Below are positions 15,719-24,719 of a DNA stretch of 64,000 bases, one piece after another. How positions within the stretch are numbered: position 1 is the stretch's first letter; the number at the start of each line of letters is the position of its first letter. The position numbers and the translations under genes were made by a program. The DNA comes from Oscillospiraceae bacterium. GTDB lineage: Bacteria > Bacillota > Clostridia > Oscillospirales > Oscillospiraceae. Below the pieces are notes generated by a model. That model searched no databases. It was not told the origin of the DNA and saw nothing but the letters and a program-made list of their open reading frames with translations. Where the stretch lies: positions 1 to 64,000 of the forward strand of contig JAJQBY010000136.1 of the NCBI GenBank assembly GCA_021203045.1. The letters are read 5' to 3'.

Positions 15719-16853
15719 CGGACTCCGCCCCCTTCCCGGCCGTCTGAAGGAGCATCCGCCCCATGGCCTCCATGCAGTGCTCCCGGTCGAAGCGAACGGC
15801 ATAGCTGTCATACGCCCGGGCGCACTCCGCCAGCCTGTCCGGGTTTTCTATCCAATAGTCTATCCGGGCCGCCAGGTCCTTGACATTGCCGCTGCGGAAG
15901 GTATTTTCCGGCCAGAGGGCAAAAAACCGGGTGGCGCTGCGCCGGGAATCGGACACCACCGGCACCAGCCCGCCCCGGATGGCCTCCAGGCAGGCGATGG
16001 CCTCGATCTCGATCTCTGAGGGATGGACGTACAGATCGGCGTAATGTATCCGGTGGGCCAGCTCCTCCTGGGTCACAAAGCCCAGCACCGGCTTCGGCAC
16101 CCGCAGCAGCCGGCAAAGGAGCCGGATATGCCGCTCCTGCGGGCCCTCTCCGGCCAGGATGAGCTGGATGCTTCTTCTGTGGCGGGAGCGGGCGGCGGCC
16201 CGTATCAGCAGGGCATGGGATTTTTCCCGGCTGTACCGGCCCGTGAACAGGATGACGAATTTATCCGCCAGCTCCGGGGGCTTCGGCTCCCGGACGGGAG
16301 CAAACAGCGGCCCCACCCCGTTGGAGATGACCTCCCCCTTCGTCTCATGGCCGATGGCCTGCTCAAAGGTGTCCCGGATAAATTGGGTAGGATAATGGAT
16401 GCAGTCCACATACTGAAATATCCGGTTCCACAAAATGCGGTATACCCGCCGGCTCACCCGGCCCCAGTTCATCAGAAAGAAATGGCTGGTGATATTTTCC
16501 GCCTGGGCGTGGAACCCGGCGGTGATGGAGATGCCCAGCTCCCTGGCCCGGCGTATCGCCGTCCCGCACAGGAAAAAGGGCGTCATGATATGCAGATGAT
16601 CCGCCCCCTCCAGCGCGCGGGATACGATATCATGAGACGGCCTGGAGATGACCACCCCGTTTTTCGCCACATAGGGATTCAGCGGCCCGAAATTGATGGC
16701 CTGTGTCCCATAGGGTGCCTCCGGTCCCTGGCCGGGGCACAGGACCCGCACCTGATGGCCCCTGGCCTCCAGGGCGTTTTTCAGATTGATACCTGCCACG
16801 GCCGTCCCGTTATTCTGCGCGAGCGGTACGTCGCAGGCCAGTACGATTATCAT
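15690..16853 (-). CDS. Glycosyltransferase family 4 protein
   Basis: A 387-residue GT-B retaining glycosyltransferase. The N-terminal domain has the family-4 glycine-rich start (QNNGTAVAGINLKNALEARGHQVRVL) and GFHAQAENITSH. The C-terminal nucleotide-sugar domain has FTGRYSREKSHALLIRA, LILAGEGPQ and YVHPSEIEIEAIACLEAI with the E-x7-E pattern (the last Glu of the motif in ACLEAI). It resembles diacylglycerol alpha-glycosyltransferases of Firmicutes. The adjacent, overlapping acyltransferase supports glycolipid assembly at the inner face of the membrane. A palindrome-rich promoter region lies about 140 bases upstream. Confidence 0.85.
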   Translation of the reverse strand: MIIVLACDVPLAQNNGTAVAGINLKNALEARGHQVRVLCPGQGPEAPYGTQAINFGPLNPYVAKNGVVISRPSHDIVSRALEGADHLHIMTPFFLCGTAIRRARELGISITAGFHAQAENITSHFFLMNWGRVSRRVYRILWNRIFQYVDCIHYPTQFIRDTFEQAIGHETKGEVISNGVGPLFAPVREPKPPELADKFVILFTGRYSREKSHALLIRAAARSRHRRSIQLILAGEGPQERHIRLLCRLLRVPKPVLGFVTQEELAHRIHYADLYVHPSEIEIEAIACLEAIRGGLVPVVSDSRRSATRFFALWPENTFRSGNVKDLAARIDYWIENPDRLAECARAYDSYAVRFDREHCMEAMGRMLLQTAGKGAESDGKKDAVLH

Positions 16854-16995
16854 AAATCAAACATTTCCTCATCTTCTGAATTAAACGGCCCGCCGCTCCG
16901 AAGGAGCAAAACAGGCCCTGTTGAAAACCGCCGCCGCACCCGCTCCGGGCCGGTTCGTGCGATTTTTAACAGAGCCTATTTTAGCAGTCTCGTCA

Positions 16996-17036
16996 GAATA
17001 TTGCAACCATTTGTCGCAATATTCAACAATTGTTGA
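16996..17036 (-). promoter_or_regulatory. Promoter with nested palindromes upstream of glycosyltransferase
   Basis: GAATATTGC (16996-17004) and GCAATATTC (17016-17024) form a perfect inverted repeat with an 11-base spacer, and a separate perfect 14-bp palindrome TCAACAATTGTTGA spans 17023-17036. On the minus strand TTGAAT (17021-17026), a 17-base spacer and CAATAT (16998-17003) make a plausible promoter whose two boxes coincide with the repeat arms. The rest of 16854-17080 shows no gene. Confidence 0.5.
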
Positions 17037-17080
17037 TATAATACGAATTCGCGGATGGTTATCCTGCCCTTGTTTCGGCG

Positions 17081-19654
17081 TTACGCCTCCGCGATCTTTT
17101 TCAGCTGATACAGCAGATTCAGGGCCTCCAGCGGGGTCAGGGTGTCGGCGTCCAGCTCCCGGAGGCGGCGAGTCAGCTCCGCGCCGGCCATATCCGTCAG
17201 GGAGACCTGCTCCTGTGCCGATACGGCAACCGCCGGCGCGGCGGCAGGACCGGCGGATTCCAGCTCCGCCAGATACTGCTTGGCCTTTTTGATCACCTGG
17301 TCGGGCACGCCGGCCAGCTTCGCCACCTCTATGCCGTAGCTGTCGTCCGCGCTGCCGGGGACGATCTTCCGCAGGAAGATCAGGCTGCCCCCCTGCTTTT
17401 TGGCGGTGATGTTATAGTTTTTCACCCCGTCCAGGGTCCCCTCCAGGGCGGACAGCTCATGGTAATGGGTGGCGAACATGGTCCTGGCTCCCAGACGCCG
17501 CTTATCGGCGCAGTATTCCAGCATAGCCCGGGCGATGGCCATGCCGTCAAAGGTGGAGGTGCCCCGGCCTATCTCATCCAGTATGAGAAGGGAGGAGGCC
17601 GTGGCGTGGCGCAGGATGGAGGCCATCTCGCTCATCTCCACCATGAAGGTGGATTGGCCGCTGGCCAGGTCGTCCGAGGCTCCGATGCGGGTGAATACCC
17701 GGTCGGTCACGCCGATCAGGGCGCTTTTCGCCGGGACAAAGCTGCCCATCTGGGCCATCAGCACGATCAGGGCCGTCTGACGCATATAGGTGCTCTTGCC
17801 CGCCATGTTGGGGCCGGTGATGATAGCGACCCGGTCGTCCCGGTCGTTCAGAAACGTATCGTTGGGAACGAAAAGCACATCCCGCTGGGACGCCTCCACC
17901 ACAGGATGCCGCCCCTCCCGTATCTGGATGGTGCGGCCTGTGTCCACCTCCGGCATGACATAGTGGTTCCGGCTGGCCACCTCCGCCAGGGAGCAGAGGG
18001 CATCCACCGCCGCCACCCGGTCCGCCGTGGCCTGCACCCGAGCCACCTGGGCCGCCACCCGGTCCCGGAGGGCGCAGAACAGCTCATATTCCCGGCTGTC
18101 CGCCAGGTCCTTGGCGTTCAGGAGAGTGCTCTCCAGCTCCTTCAGCTCCGGAGTGAAATACCGCTCATTGGAGACAAGGGTCTGCTTGCGGATATAGGAC
18201 TCCGGCAGCGTCACATCCCCGGCGGAGCGGGGCACGTCGATATAATACCCGAACACCCGGTTATAGCCCACCTTCAGCTTCTTGATGCCGGTGCGCTCCC
18301 GCTCCCGGGCCTCCAGCTGGGCCACCATGGCGGCGCCGTTGTCCCTCACGTTTCGGAGACGGTCGACCTCCTCATCCGCCCCCGGGCGGAGGATGCCCCC
18401 CTCCCGCAGGGAAAAGGGCGGGTCGTCGGCAACGGTGCGAGCGATGTCCTCCTGAAGATCGGAAAGGGTATCCATCGCCGCGATATCCCGGAGCAGGGGG
18501 CTTTTCGCTTCCGCCAGCAGCCCGGCAAGGGCCGGGAGCTTTGCAAAATAATGGCCCAGGGCGGCCAGATCCCGGCCGTTGGCCGTGCCGTAGGTGCAAC
18601 GGCCGATGAGCCGTTGGATATCCCCGATGTCCCGCAGGGTCAGGATAAGCTCCGGCCGCATGATGGCGCTGTCATAAAGCTCCTCCACGGCAGAAAGACG
18701 CCTGCGTATGGCGATGGGGTCCAGCAGGGGCCGCTCCACCCAGGAGCGGAGAAGCCGCCCGCCCATGGGGGTTTTGGTCTTATCCAGCACCCAAAGGAGG
18801 CTGCCCCGTTTTTCCCCGGTGCGCAGATTCTCCGTCAGCTCCAGGTTCCGGCGGATCGTATAATCCAGCTCCATATACCGGCCCTGGCCGAAGCGCTCCA
18901 GCCGCCGGATATGGGACAGGTCGCATTTCTGCGTCTCCACCAGATAGGACAGCAGCGCCCCCGCCGCCAGGGTCTCCCCGGCGGGGCTCGCCTCTCCGAA
19001 CTGCGCGAACACCAGCCTGCGGCAGTCCTCCTCCTGAAAGCGGGCGGAGCCGTCCTCCGGCAGGCAGCTCAGCTTTTTCAGAAACGCGGAGATCTCCCCG
19101 TTCGCCAGCGCCTGGGGGGACAGGACGGCCTCCCTGGGGGAGAAGCGGCCCAGCTCGTTCAGGATATGGGTCACAGGCTCCGTGTGGAAGGCGGCGGCAC
19201 AGAACTCTCCGGTGGAAACGTCGCAGAAGGCGGCGGCCCCCTCCTCCCCCTCCAGCCACAAGGCGCAGAGATAGTTGGAGCGGCCCTCCTCCAGCATGGA
19301 GCTGTCCGTCACCGTGCCGGGCGTGATGACCCGGATGACACCCCGCTCCACCAGCCCCGTGGCGGCAGAGGGGTCCTCCAGCTGCTCGCATATGGCCACC
19401 TTGTAGCCCTTGGCGATGAGGCGGCCGATATACGCCTCGCAGGAGTGATAGGGAACGCCGCACATGGGGGTCTGATCCTCCGGGGCCTTGTTCCTGTCCC
19501 GGGTGGTCAAAGCCAGATCCAGCTCCCGGGAGGCCACCTTGGCGTCCTCATCGAACATCTCATAAAAGTCGCCCAGCCGGAAAAACAGCAGGCAGTCCGG
19601 GCACTGCTCTTTTATTTCATAGTACTGCCGCTTCATCGGTGTCATTTCCGCCAT
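17081..19654 (-). CDS. mutS: DNA mismatch repair protein MutS
   Basis: An 857-residue MutS1 protein that recognises mispairs and small loops. The N-terminal mismatch domain begins MTPMKRQYYEIKEQCPDCLLFFRLGDFYEMFDEDA, containing the conserved Phe-x-Glu mismatch wedge region. The core and clamp follow, then the ATPase with Walker A GPNMAGKST (about residue 613), Walker B LLILDEIGRGTSTFDG and ATHYHELS. The C-terminus carries the short dimerisation helices. Length is normal. The ribosome site is weak (GAGAG). miaB lies 43 bases upstream on the same strand, so they may be cotranscribed, and mutL starts on the opposite strand beyond miaB. Confidence 0.97.
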   Translation of the reverse strand: MAEMTPMKRQYYEIKEQCPDCLLFFRLGDFYEMFDEDAKVASRELDLALTTRDRNKAPEDQTPMCGVPYHSCEAYIGRLIAKGYKVAICEQLEDPSAATGLVERGVIRVITPGTVTDSSMLEEGRSNYLCALWLEGEEGAAAFCDVSTGEFCAAAFHTEPVTHILNELGRFSPREAVLSPQALANGEISAFLKKLSCLPEDGSARFQEEDCRRLVFAQFGEASPAGETLAAGALLSYLVETQKCDLSHIRRLERFGQGRYMELDYTIRRNLELTENLRTGEKRGSLLWVLDKTKTPMGGRLLRSWVERPLLDPIAIRRRLSAVEELYDSAIMRPELILTLRDIGDIQRLIGRCTYGTANGRDLAALGHYFAKLPALAGLLAEAKSPLLRDIAAMDTLSDLQEDIARTVADDPPFSLREGGILRPGADEEVDRLRNVRDNGAAMVAQLEARERERTGIKKLKVGYNRVFGYYIDVPRSAGDVTLPESYIRKQTLVSNERYFTPELKELESTLLNAKDLADSREYELFCALRDRVAAQVARVQATADRVAAVDALCSLAEVASRNHYVMPEVDTGRTIQIREGRHPVVEASQRDVLFVPNDTFLNDRDDRVAIITGPNMAGKSTYMRQTALIVLMAQMGSFVPAKSALIGVTDRVFTRIGASDDLASGQSTFMVEMSEMASILRHATASSLLILDEIGRGTSTFDGMAIARAMLEYCADKRRLGARTMFATHYHELSALEGTLDGVKNYNITAKKQGGSLIFLRKIVPGSADDSYGIEVAKLAGVPDQVIKKAKQYLAELESAGPAAAPAVAVSAQEQVSLTDMAGAELTRRLRELDADTLTPLEALNLLYQLKKIAEA

Positions 19655-19697
19655 CCCGGTTTATCTCTCTTTCTAAAAAAGTCTTGTTTTGTTGTTG

Positions 19698-21122
19698 TCA
19701 GACCAGTTCCCCATACAGCGCCCATGTGGTGCTGCCGGTTATCCTGACATTCACGAACCGGCCCACCAGGGACGGGTCGCCCTGGAGATGCACCAGGCGG
19801 CCGCCGTCGGTGCGGGAGGACAGGTTATAGGGCGCGGCGCCGGTCTCCCCGTCCACCAGGACGCGGAAGGTCCGGCCCACATAGGCCGCATGCTTCTCCT
19901 CGGAGATGCGGTTGGCGACGGCCAGGAGCTGATCAAACCAGACCTGCTTTTCCTCCCGGGAAACAGGATCCTCCATCTCCGCCGCCGGGGTACCGGCCCG
20001 GGGGGAATATATGAAGGTGAACATGGCGTCATACCGCACCTTCTCTATGACATCCAGCGTCTGCTGAAAATCCACCTCCGTCTCGCCGGGAAAGCCCACG
20101 ATGATATCTGTGGTCAGCACCAGGTCGGGCATATACTCCCTGGCCATAGCCGCCTTTTCCAGATAGGTCGCCCGGTCATAATGGCGGTTCATGGCCTTCA
20201 GGATGCGGTCCGAGCCGCATTGGATGGGCAGATGGAGCTGGCGGGCGCATTTTTCGCTCTCCGCCATAGCACGAAACAGCTTTTCCGTGGCGTCCTTCGG
20301 GTGACTGGTCATAAAGCGGAGGCGGAAGTCCCCCTCTATATCACTGATGGCCCGCAACAGATCGGGAAAATCCATCTTATCCTCTCCCAGGCCCTTGCCG
20401 TAGCTGTTCACATTCTGGCCCAGGAGGGTGATATCCTTATACCCTGCGGCGGCAAGCTCTCTGGCCTCCGCCAGGATATCCGCCGGATGGCGGCTCCGCT
20501 CCCGGCCCCGGACATAGGGGACGATGCAGTAGGTACAGAAATTGTCGCAGCCGTTCATGATGGAAAGCCATGCCTTCACCCGGCTGTCCCGCCGCCGGGG
20601 CAGCCCCTCGGCCACCACTCCGTCAGAGGGAGCGGCGGCGATAACCCGGCTCTTGTTTCCCCGCCGGCCGTGGCGTTCTATGGCCTGCCACAAAAGCTGA
20701 GGAAACTGCCACACCTCATGGGGGCCGAACACCAGATCTACCATGCGGAAGGAATCCCGCAGGCGGTTTTTCATCCGCTCCTGCTGGGCCATGCATCCGC
20801 CCACGCATACGATGAGCTCCGGGTTCTTCTCCCGGGCGTGGGCCAGGGAGCCTACGTTCCCCAGCACCCGCAGCTCTGCATGCTCTCGGACGGCGCAGGT
20901 GTTCACGGCGATCACGTCCGCCCGGGCGAGGTCCTCCGTGGGCAGATATCCGCACTGGGCGAGCCATCCCCGCAGAATCTCGCTGTCCGACTCGTTTTGC
21001 TGGCAGCCATAGGTGTCCACCATGGCGTAATGGGGACGGGAGGCTATGGCCTGCTTTACCTTTTCGCAGTAAATGTCCTGCGCCTCCAGCTCCTGGGGTG
21101 TGATCTCCCGGCGTGTATACAT
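19698..21122 (-). CDS. miaB: tRNA-2-methylthio-N6-dimethylallyladenosine synthase MiaB
   Basis: A 474-residue radical-SAM methylthiotransferase that adds a methylthio group to i6A37 of tRNA. The N-terminal UPF0004 domain has VDTYGCQQNESDSE, VNTCAVREHAE and CVGGCMAQQE, supplying the three cysteines of the auxiliary cluster. The radical SAM motif is CDNFCTYCIVPYVRGRERSR (near residue 190), and a C-terminal TRAM domain ends the protein. Its substrate is made by MiaA, encoded at 23441 on the other strand, so both steps of A37 modification are local. The ATG has GGGAGGG upstream. The N-terminal 35 residues before the UPF0004 core are typical of clostridial MiaB. Confidence 0.95.
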   Translation of the reverse strand: MYTRREITPQELEAQDIYCEKVKQAIASRPHYAMVDTYGCQQNESDSEILRGWLAQCGYLPTEDLARADVIAVNTCAVREHAELRVLGNVGSLAHAREKNPELIVCVGGCMAQQERMKNRLRDSFRMVDLVFGPHEVWQFPQLLWQAIERHGRRGNKSRVIAAAPSDGVVAEGLPRRRDSRVKAWLSIMNGCDNFCTYCIVPYVRGRERSRHPADILAEARELAAAGYKDITLLGQNVNSYGKGLGEDKMDFPDLLRAISDIEGDFRLRFMTSHPKDATEKLFRAMAESEKCARQLHLPIQCGSDRILKAMNRHYDRATYLEKAAMAREYMPDLVLTTDIIVGFPGETEVDFQQTLDVIEKVRYDAMFTFIYSPRAGTPAAEMEDPVSREEKQVWFDQLLAVANRISEEKHAAYVGRTFRVLVDGETGAAPYNLSSRTDGGRLVHLQGDPSLVGRFVNVRITGSTTWALYGELV

Positions 21123-21190
21123 AAAACCCTCCCACGGTCCATCCGTTTTCTTAAATCAAGGCAGTACTTTAATATATCATTTTTTTGTGG

Positions 21191-21196
21191 TATAAT
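21191..21196 (+). promoter_or_regulatory. mutL: Probable -10 box of the mutL operon
   Basis: A perfect TATAAT lies 61 bases before the mutL start in the divergent miaB/mutL gap. The -35 sequence (TTTAAT, 17 bases upstream) is weak. Confidence 0.5.
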
Positions 21197-21256
21197 CAAG
21201 GACAGGAAAAGTTTTGGCCGGCGTACGGCCGGTTTTGTTCGGAGGAGAAGGCACAT

Positions 21257-23215
21257 ATGGCAGTTATCAACGTCCTGGCCCCCCATGTGGCCAACATGAT
21301 CGCCGCAGGCGAGGTGGTGGAACGGCCCGGCAGCGTGGTGAAGGAGCTGATGGAAAACGCCGCTGACGCCGGCGCGCGGAATATCACCGTGGAGCTGCGG
21401 GGCGGCGGCGCCACCTTCCTCCGGGTAACGGACGACGGCTGCGGTATGGCTCCCGAGGATGCGGGCAACTGCTTTCTCCGCCACGCCACCTCCAAGCTCC
21501 GGGACGAGCACGGCCCGGAGGCCATCAGCACCATGGGCTTCCGGGGCGAGGCGCTGGCGGCCATCGCCGCCATCAGCCATGTGGAGCTGCTGACCCGCCG
21601 GGAGGAGGACGAGGCCGGAACGATGGTCACCCTCTCCGGCGGAGAGATTCAGGATATGGGCCCTGCCGGCTGCCCAAAGGGCAGCGTTTTCACCGTAAAG
21701 GACCTGTTTTACAACACCCCCGCCCGGCTGAAATTCATGAAGTCCGACCGGGCAGAGGGGGCCTGGTGCGTCCAGACCGCCCTGCGGGTGGCCCTGGGCC
21801 GGCCGGACATATCCGTCCGATGCATCCGGGACGGGCGGGAGGAATTTTTCACCCCGGGAGACGGAAAGCCGGATTCCGCCGTATATGCCCTGCTGGGCCG
21901 GGACGCGGCCCTTTCCATGCTGCCGGTGCAGGGCGAGAACGAGGGCGTATCCGTGACCGGGTTCGTGGGCTCCCCCTCTGCAGGCCGGGGCAACCGGGCC
22001 ATGCAGTTTTTCTTCGTAAACGGCCGGGGCATCCGCTCCCAGAGCCTTCAGGCGGCGGTGGAGCAGGCGTATAAAAACACCCTGCTGGTGGGCCGTTTCC
22101 CAAGCTGTGTTCTTTATATCTCCATGAGTCCCGGAGCGGTGGATGTGAACGTCCATCCCACGAAAACCGAGGTGAAATTCTCCTCGGAAAAGCGGGTGTT
22201 CGACGCGGTATACTACAGCGCTCTGAACGCCCTCCAGGGCCGGGAGGACAGGGTAGAGCTGCATCTTTCCCGGGGAACGGAGAAGCGCCTTCAGCCCGCC
22301 GTCCCCGCTTCCGGACAGGAGCCGGCGCATACGGCCGCTCCGAAGGCAGCCCCGGCGGAGCCTGCGAAAGGGTCCGCCGCCCCTTCCGCCGCTCCCCCAG
22401 AACAGATGACCATAGAGCTGCACAGCCCGTCCTATGCTTACGGCCGGGGCATGACCGCAGTCGTCCCGCCCCGGCGGCCCCTCCGGGAGGAGAGCGCCCC
22501 CCGACAGGAGCGGCAGGGACAGCCGACACAGCCGGACCCGCCCCGTCCCGCGCCCCGCGCTCCGGCGGCCTGGGAGCCGAAGGAGCCTGCGGCGGACAGG
22601 CGCGAGACCGTCCCCCCGCAGGAGCCGGTGCGGGTAGCGGGAGAGGTGCTGCGCACCTATATCATTGCGGAGCAGGGGGACCGGGTGCTGCTCATCGACA
22701 AGCACGCCGCCCATGAGCGGCTGGTGTTCGACGCTCTGAAGGCCAGGGGCCGGGAGATATTGTCCCAGGGGCTGATCGTGCCGCAGACCTGGCGGCCCGC
22801 CCGGGAGGACCGGGAGGCGCTGGAGGAAAACGCCGCCCTTCTCCGGGAGCTGGGCTTCGATCTGGAGCCGTATGGGGAGGAGGACATGATCCTCCGCGCC
22901 GTGCCGGAGGCTCTGGACCCGGTCCAGGCCATCCCCGCCCTGGAGGAGATATGCGAAAAGCTGAAGACCGGCAGCCGGGATCTGGCCCGGGACGGGATAT
23001 TGCAGACCATCTCCTGCAAGGCGGCCATCAAGGCCGGATGGGACACGGACCCCATGGAGCTGCAGGTCCTGGCGGATAAGGTGGCCTCCGGCCAGATAAA
23101 ATACTGCCCCCACGGCCGTCCGGTGGCCATGACTCTGACAAAGCGGGAGCTGGACAAGCAATTCTCCCGCCCCGCATTGTATAACAGCAAAAAATCTGGA
23201 GGATTTATCACATGA
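21257..23215 (+). CDS. mutL: DNA mismatch repair protein MutL
   Basis: A 652-residue MutL. The GHKL ATPase domain has ELMENAADAGA, VTDDGCGM and TMGFRGEALAAIA; a long Pro/Ala/Arg linker (about residues 360-465) joins it to the dimerisation domain. The C-terminal domain carries DKHAAHERLVFD, a variant of the DQHA-x2-E-x4-E endonuclease motif (Lys for Gln, Asp for the last Glu), and the zinc-associated CPHGRP near the end. It is therefore the nicking type of MutL found in bacteria lacking Mut[12 protein letters not shown] precedes the ATG at 21257. It overlaps the next gene by ATGA and is likely cotranscribed with miaA. Confidence 0.96.
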   Translation: MAVINVLAPHVANMIAAGEVVERPGSVVKELMENAADAGARNITVELRGGGATFLRVTDDGCGMAPEDAGNCFLRHATSKLRDEHGPEAISTMGFRGEALAAIAAISHVELLTRREEDEAGTMVTLSGGEIQDMGPAGCPKGSVFTVKDLFYNTPARLKFMKSDRAEGAWCVQTALRVALGRPDISVRCIRDGREEFFTPGDGKPDSAVYALLGRDAALSMLPVQGENEGVSVTGFVGSPSAGRGNRAMQFFFVNGRGIRSQSLQAAVEQAYKNTLLVGRFPSCVLYISMSPGAVDVNVHPTKTEVKFSSEKRVFDAVYYSALNALQGREDRVELHLSRGTEKRLQPAVPASGQEPAHTAAPKAAPAEPAKGSAAPSAAPPEQMTIELHSPSYAYGRGMTAVVPPRRPLREESAPRQERQGQPTQPDPPRPAPRAPAAWEPKEPAADRRETVPPQEPVRVAGEVLRTYIIAEQGDRVLLIDKHAAHERLVFDALKARGREILSQGLIVPQTWRPAREDREALEENAALLRELGFDLEPYGEEDMILRAVPEALDPVQAIPALEEICEKLKTGSRDLARDGILQTISCKAAIKAGWDTDPMELQVLADKVASGQIKYCPHGRPVAMTLTKRELDKQFSRPALYNSKKSGGFIT

Positions 23216-23448
23216 AAATAGAATTCAGCGACGAGCAGCTGACGCTTCTGAAGGAAGTGGTGGAGGAATATGCGGAGATCTGCTATCACGAGATGTTCGA
23301 CTATAAGCGGGTAGCCGTGGATGCGGAGGAGGCCTTCGTGAAGGAGGAATATAACGCCCTGGCCGAGCAGGAGGAGGAGCGGTTCCGTCAGGTGAAGGCC
23401 CTGTCGGAATATATCGTGAAATACGAGGACCTGATGGGCCATGCCTGA
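23212..23448 (+). CDS. Small acidic protein between mutL and miaA
   Basis: A 78-residue, strongly acidic and probably helical protein (LKEVVEEYAEICYHEMFDYKRVAVDAEEAFVKEEYNALAEQEEERFRQVKAL). It overlaps mutL by 4 bases and miaA by 8, so it is certainly translated with them. No signal peptide, membrane helix or known motif is present. I do not recognise a family. A possible role as a small accessory to either neighbour is only a guess from position. Confidence 0.75.
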   Translation: MKIEFSDEQLTLLKEVVEEYAEICYHEMFDYKRVAVDAEEAFVKEEYNALAEQEEERFRQVKALSEYIVKYEDLMGHA

Positions 23449-24376
23449 CCTTCTGGTGATCACCGGCCCCACCGCCACGGGAAAGACCGCCCTGGGCGTA
23501 GCGCTGGCCCAGGCCATGGGCGGAGAGGTGGTATCCGCCGACTCCATGCAGATATATCGGGGCATGGACATCGGCACCGCCAAGCCCACCATGGAGGAGC
23601 GGCAGGGCGTGCCTCACTGGATGCTGGATGTGGCCGACCCCTGGGAGCGGTTTTCCGCCGCCCGGTACAGCGATATGGCCGCCGCCTGCGTGGAGGATAT
23701 CCGGAGCCGGGGGCGGCTGCCCATCGTGGTGGGCGGCACCGGGCTTTATATCGACGGACTGCTCCGGGGAACGGATTACGCCGCTGCGCCGGAGGACATG
23801 GCCCTTCGCCACGAGCTGGAGGGGGAATATGACCGGCTGGGCGGCGACGCCTTTCGGGAGAAGCTGGCCGCCGTGGACCCGGAGTGGGCGGCAAAGCTGT
23901 ATCCCAGGGACAAAAAGCGCCTTGTCCGGGCCTATGAGATATACGCCCTGACGGGCCGGACCATCACGGAGCATGACCGTCTGTCCCGGCAGGCCCCGCC
24001 CCGCTATACGGCGGCGGTGATAGCGCTGGATTACGCCGAACGGGACGACCTGTACCGCCGGATCGACAGCCGGGCGGCCCAGATGTTCCGGGACGGTCTG
24101 GCAGAGGAGGTGCGCGGCCTCCTCCGGGCGGGACTGGACGCGGGCGCCACCGCCATGCAGGCCATCGGCTATAAGGAGACGGCGGAATATATCGCCGGGC
24201 GGGTCACCCTGGAGCAGGCCGCCGCCACCGTGAGCCTCCGCTCCCGCCAATATGCCAAGCGGCAGCTCACCTGGCTCCGGAGCCGGGAGGGGATACACTG
24301 GCTCCGTTGGAAAAAAGAGCCGGATATTCAACAGGCCCGACAAATTTCGACGGAAATCTGGGCTGCGGAGCCGTAA
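23441..24376 (+). CDS. miaA: tRNA dimethylallyltransferase MiaA
   Basis: A 311-residue enzyme that transfers a dimethylallyl group to A37 of tRNAs reading U-starting codons. The P-loop is TGPTATGKTALGVALA, followed by DSMQIYRGMDIGTAKP (catalytic Asp and substrate contacts) and VGGTGLYIDGLLRG. The insertion helices and C-terminal QAIGYKE and SLRSRQYAKRQLTWLR match the family, and length is normal. It overlaps the upstream 78-residue gene. MiaB, which modifies the product further, is encoded divergently about 2.3 kb away. Confidence 0.95.
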   Translation: MPDLLVITGPTATGKTALGVALAQAMGGEVVSADSMQIYRGMDIGTAKPTMEERQGVPHWMLDVADPWERFSAARYSDMAAACVEDIRSRGRLPIVVGGTGLYIDGLLRGTDYAAAPEDMALRHELEGEYDRLGGDAFREKLAAVDPEWAAKLYPRDKKRLVRAYEIYALTGRTITEHDRLSRQAPPRYTAAVIALDYAERDDLYRRIDSRAAQMFRDGLAEEVRGLLRAGLDAGATAMQAIGYKETAEYIAGRVTLEQAAATVSLRSRQYAKRQLTWLRSREGIHWLRWKKEPDIQQARQISTEIWAAEP

Positions 24377-24487
24377 AATAGACTCTGTACAATGAATTTG
24401 TGCAAAATAACTATTTTACGGGGTGACGGACTATGATACAATATTATTTAAATTTCTGTCCGCGCCGCCCCGGAAGGGAAGGCAAAG

Positions 24488-24718
24488 ATGCAGAAATCAC
24501 AGAATCTTCAGGACAGTTTTTTGAACCAGGCCCGTCGGGAACGGGTGCTCGTTACCGTGTTTCTTATGAACGGTTTCCAGCTCCGGGGCGTCATACGGGG
24601 GTTTGACTCCTTCGTGGTGATGGTGGACTCCGACGGCAAGCAGCAGATGATCTACAAACACGCCATATCTACGGTGGCACCCGCCCGTACACTGGCGCTG
24701 ACGGAGGAAACGAACTGA
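24488..24718 (+). CDS. hfq: RNA chaperone Hfq
   Basis: A 76-residue Sm-like RNA chaperone, forming a hexameric ring that binds A-rich and U-rich RNA. Sm1 spans [39 protein letters not shown] and Sm2 has [11 protein letters not shown], where enteric Hfq has YKHAIST. The C-terminal tail is very short, as usual in Firmicutes. The miaA-hfq order is widely conserved. The 111-base gap upstream contains TACAAT-like promoter sequence, so hfq may also have its own promoter. It is separated from the next gene by a single base. Confidence 0.95.
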   Translation: MQKSQNLQDSFLNQARRERVLVTVFLMNGFQLRGVIRGFDSFVVMVDSDGKQQMIYKHAISTVAPARTLALTEETN

Positions 24719-24719
24719 T

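Noticed and set aside
17459..19747. Very long open frame on the strand opposite mutS
   Set aside because: It mirrors mutS codons in GC-rich DNA, has no domain, and MutS is fully supported.
21056..23161. Long minus-strand open frame across mutL
   Set aside because: Shadow of MutL coding sequence without plausible protein features.
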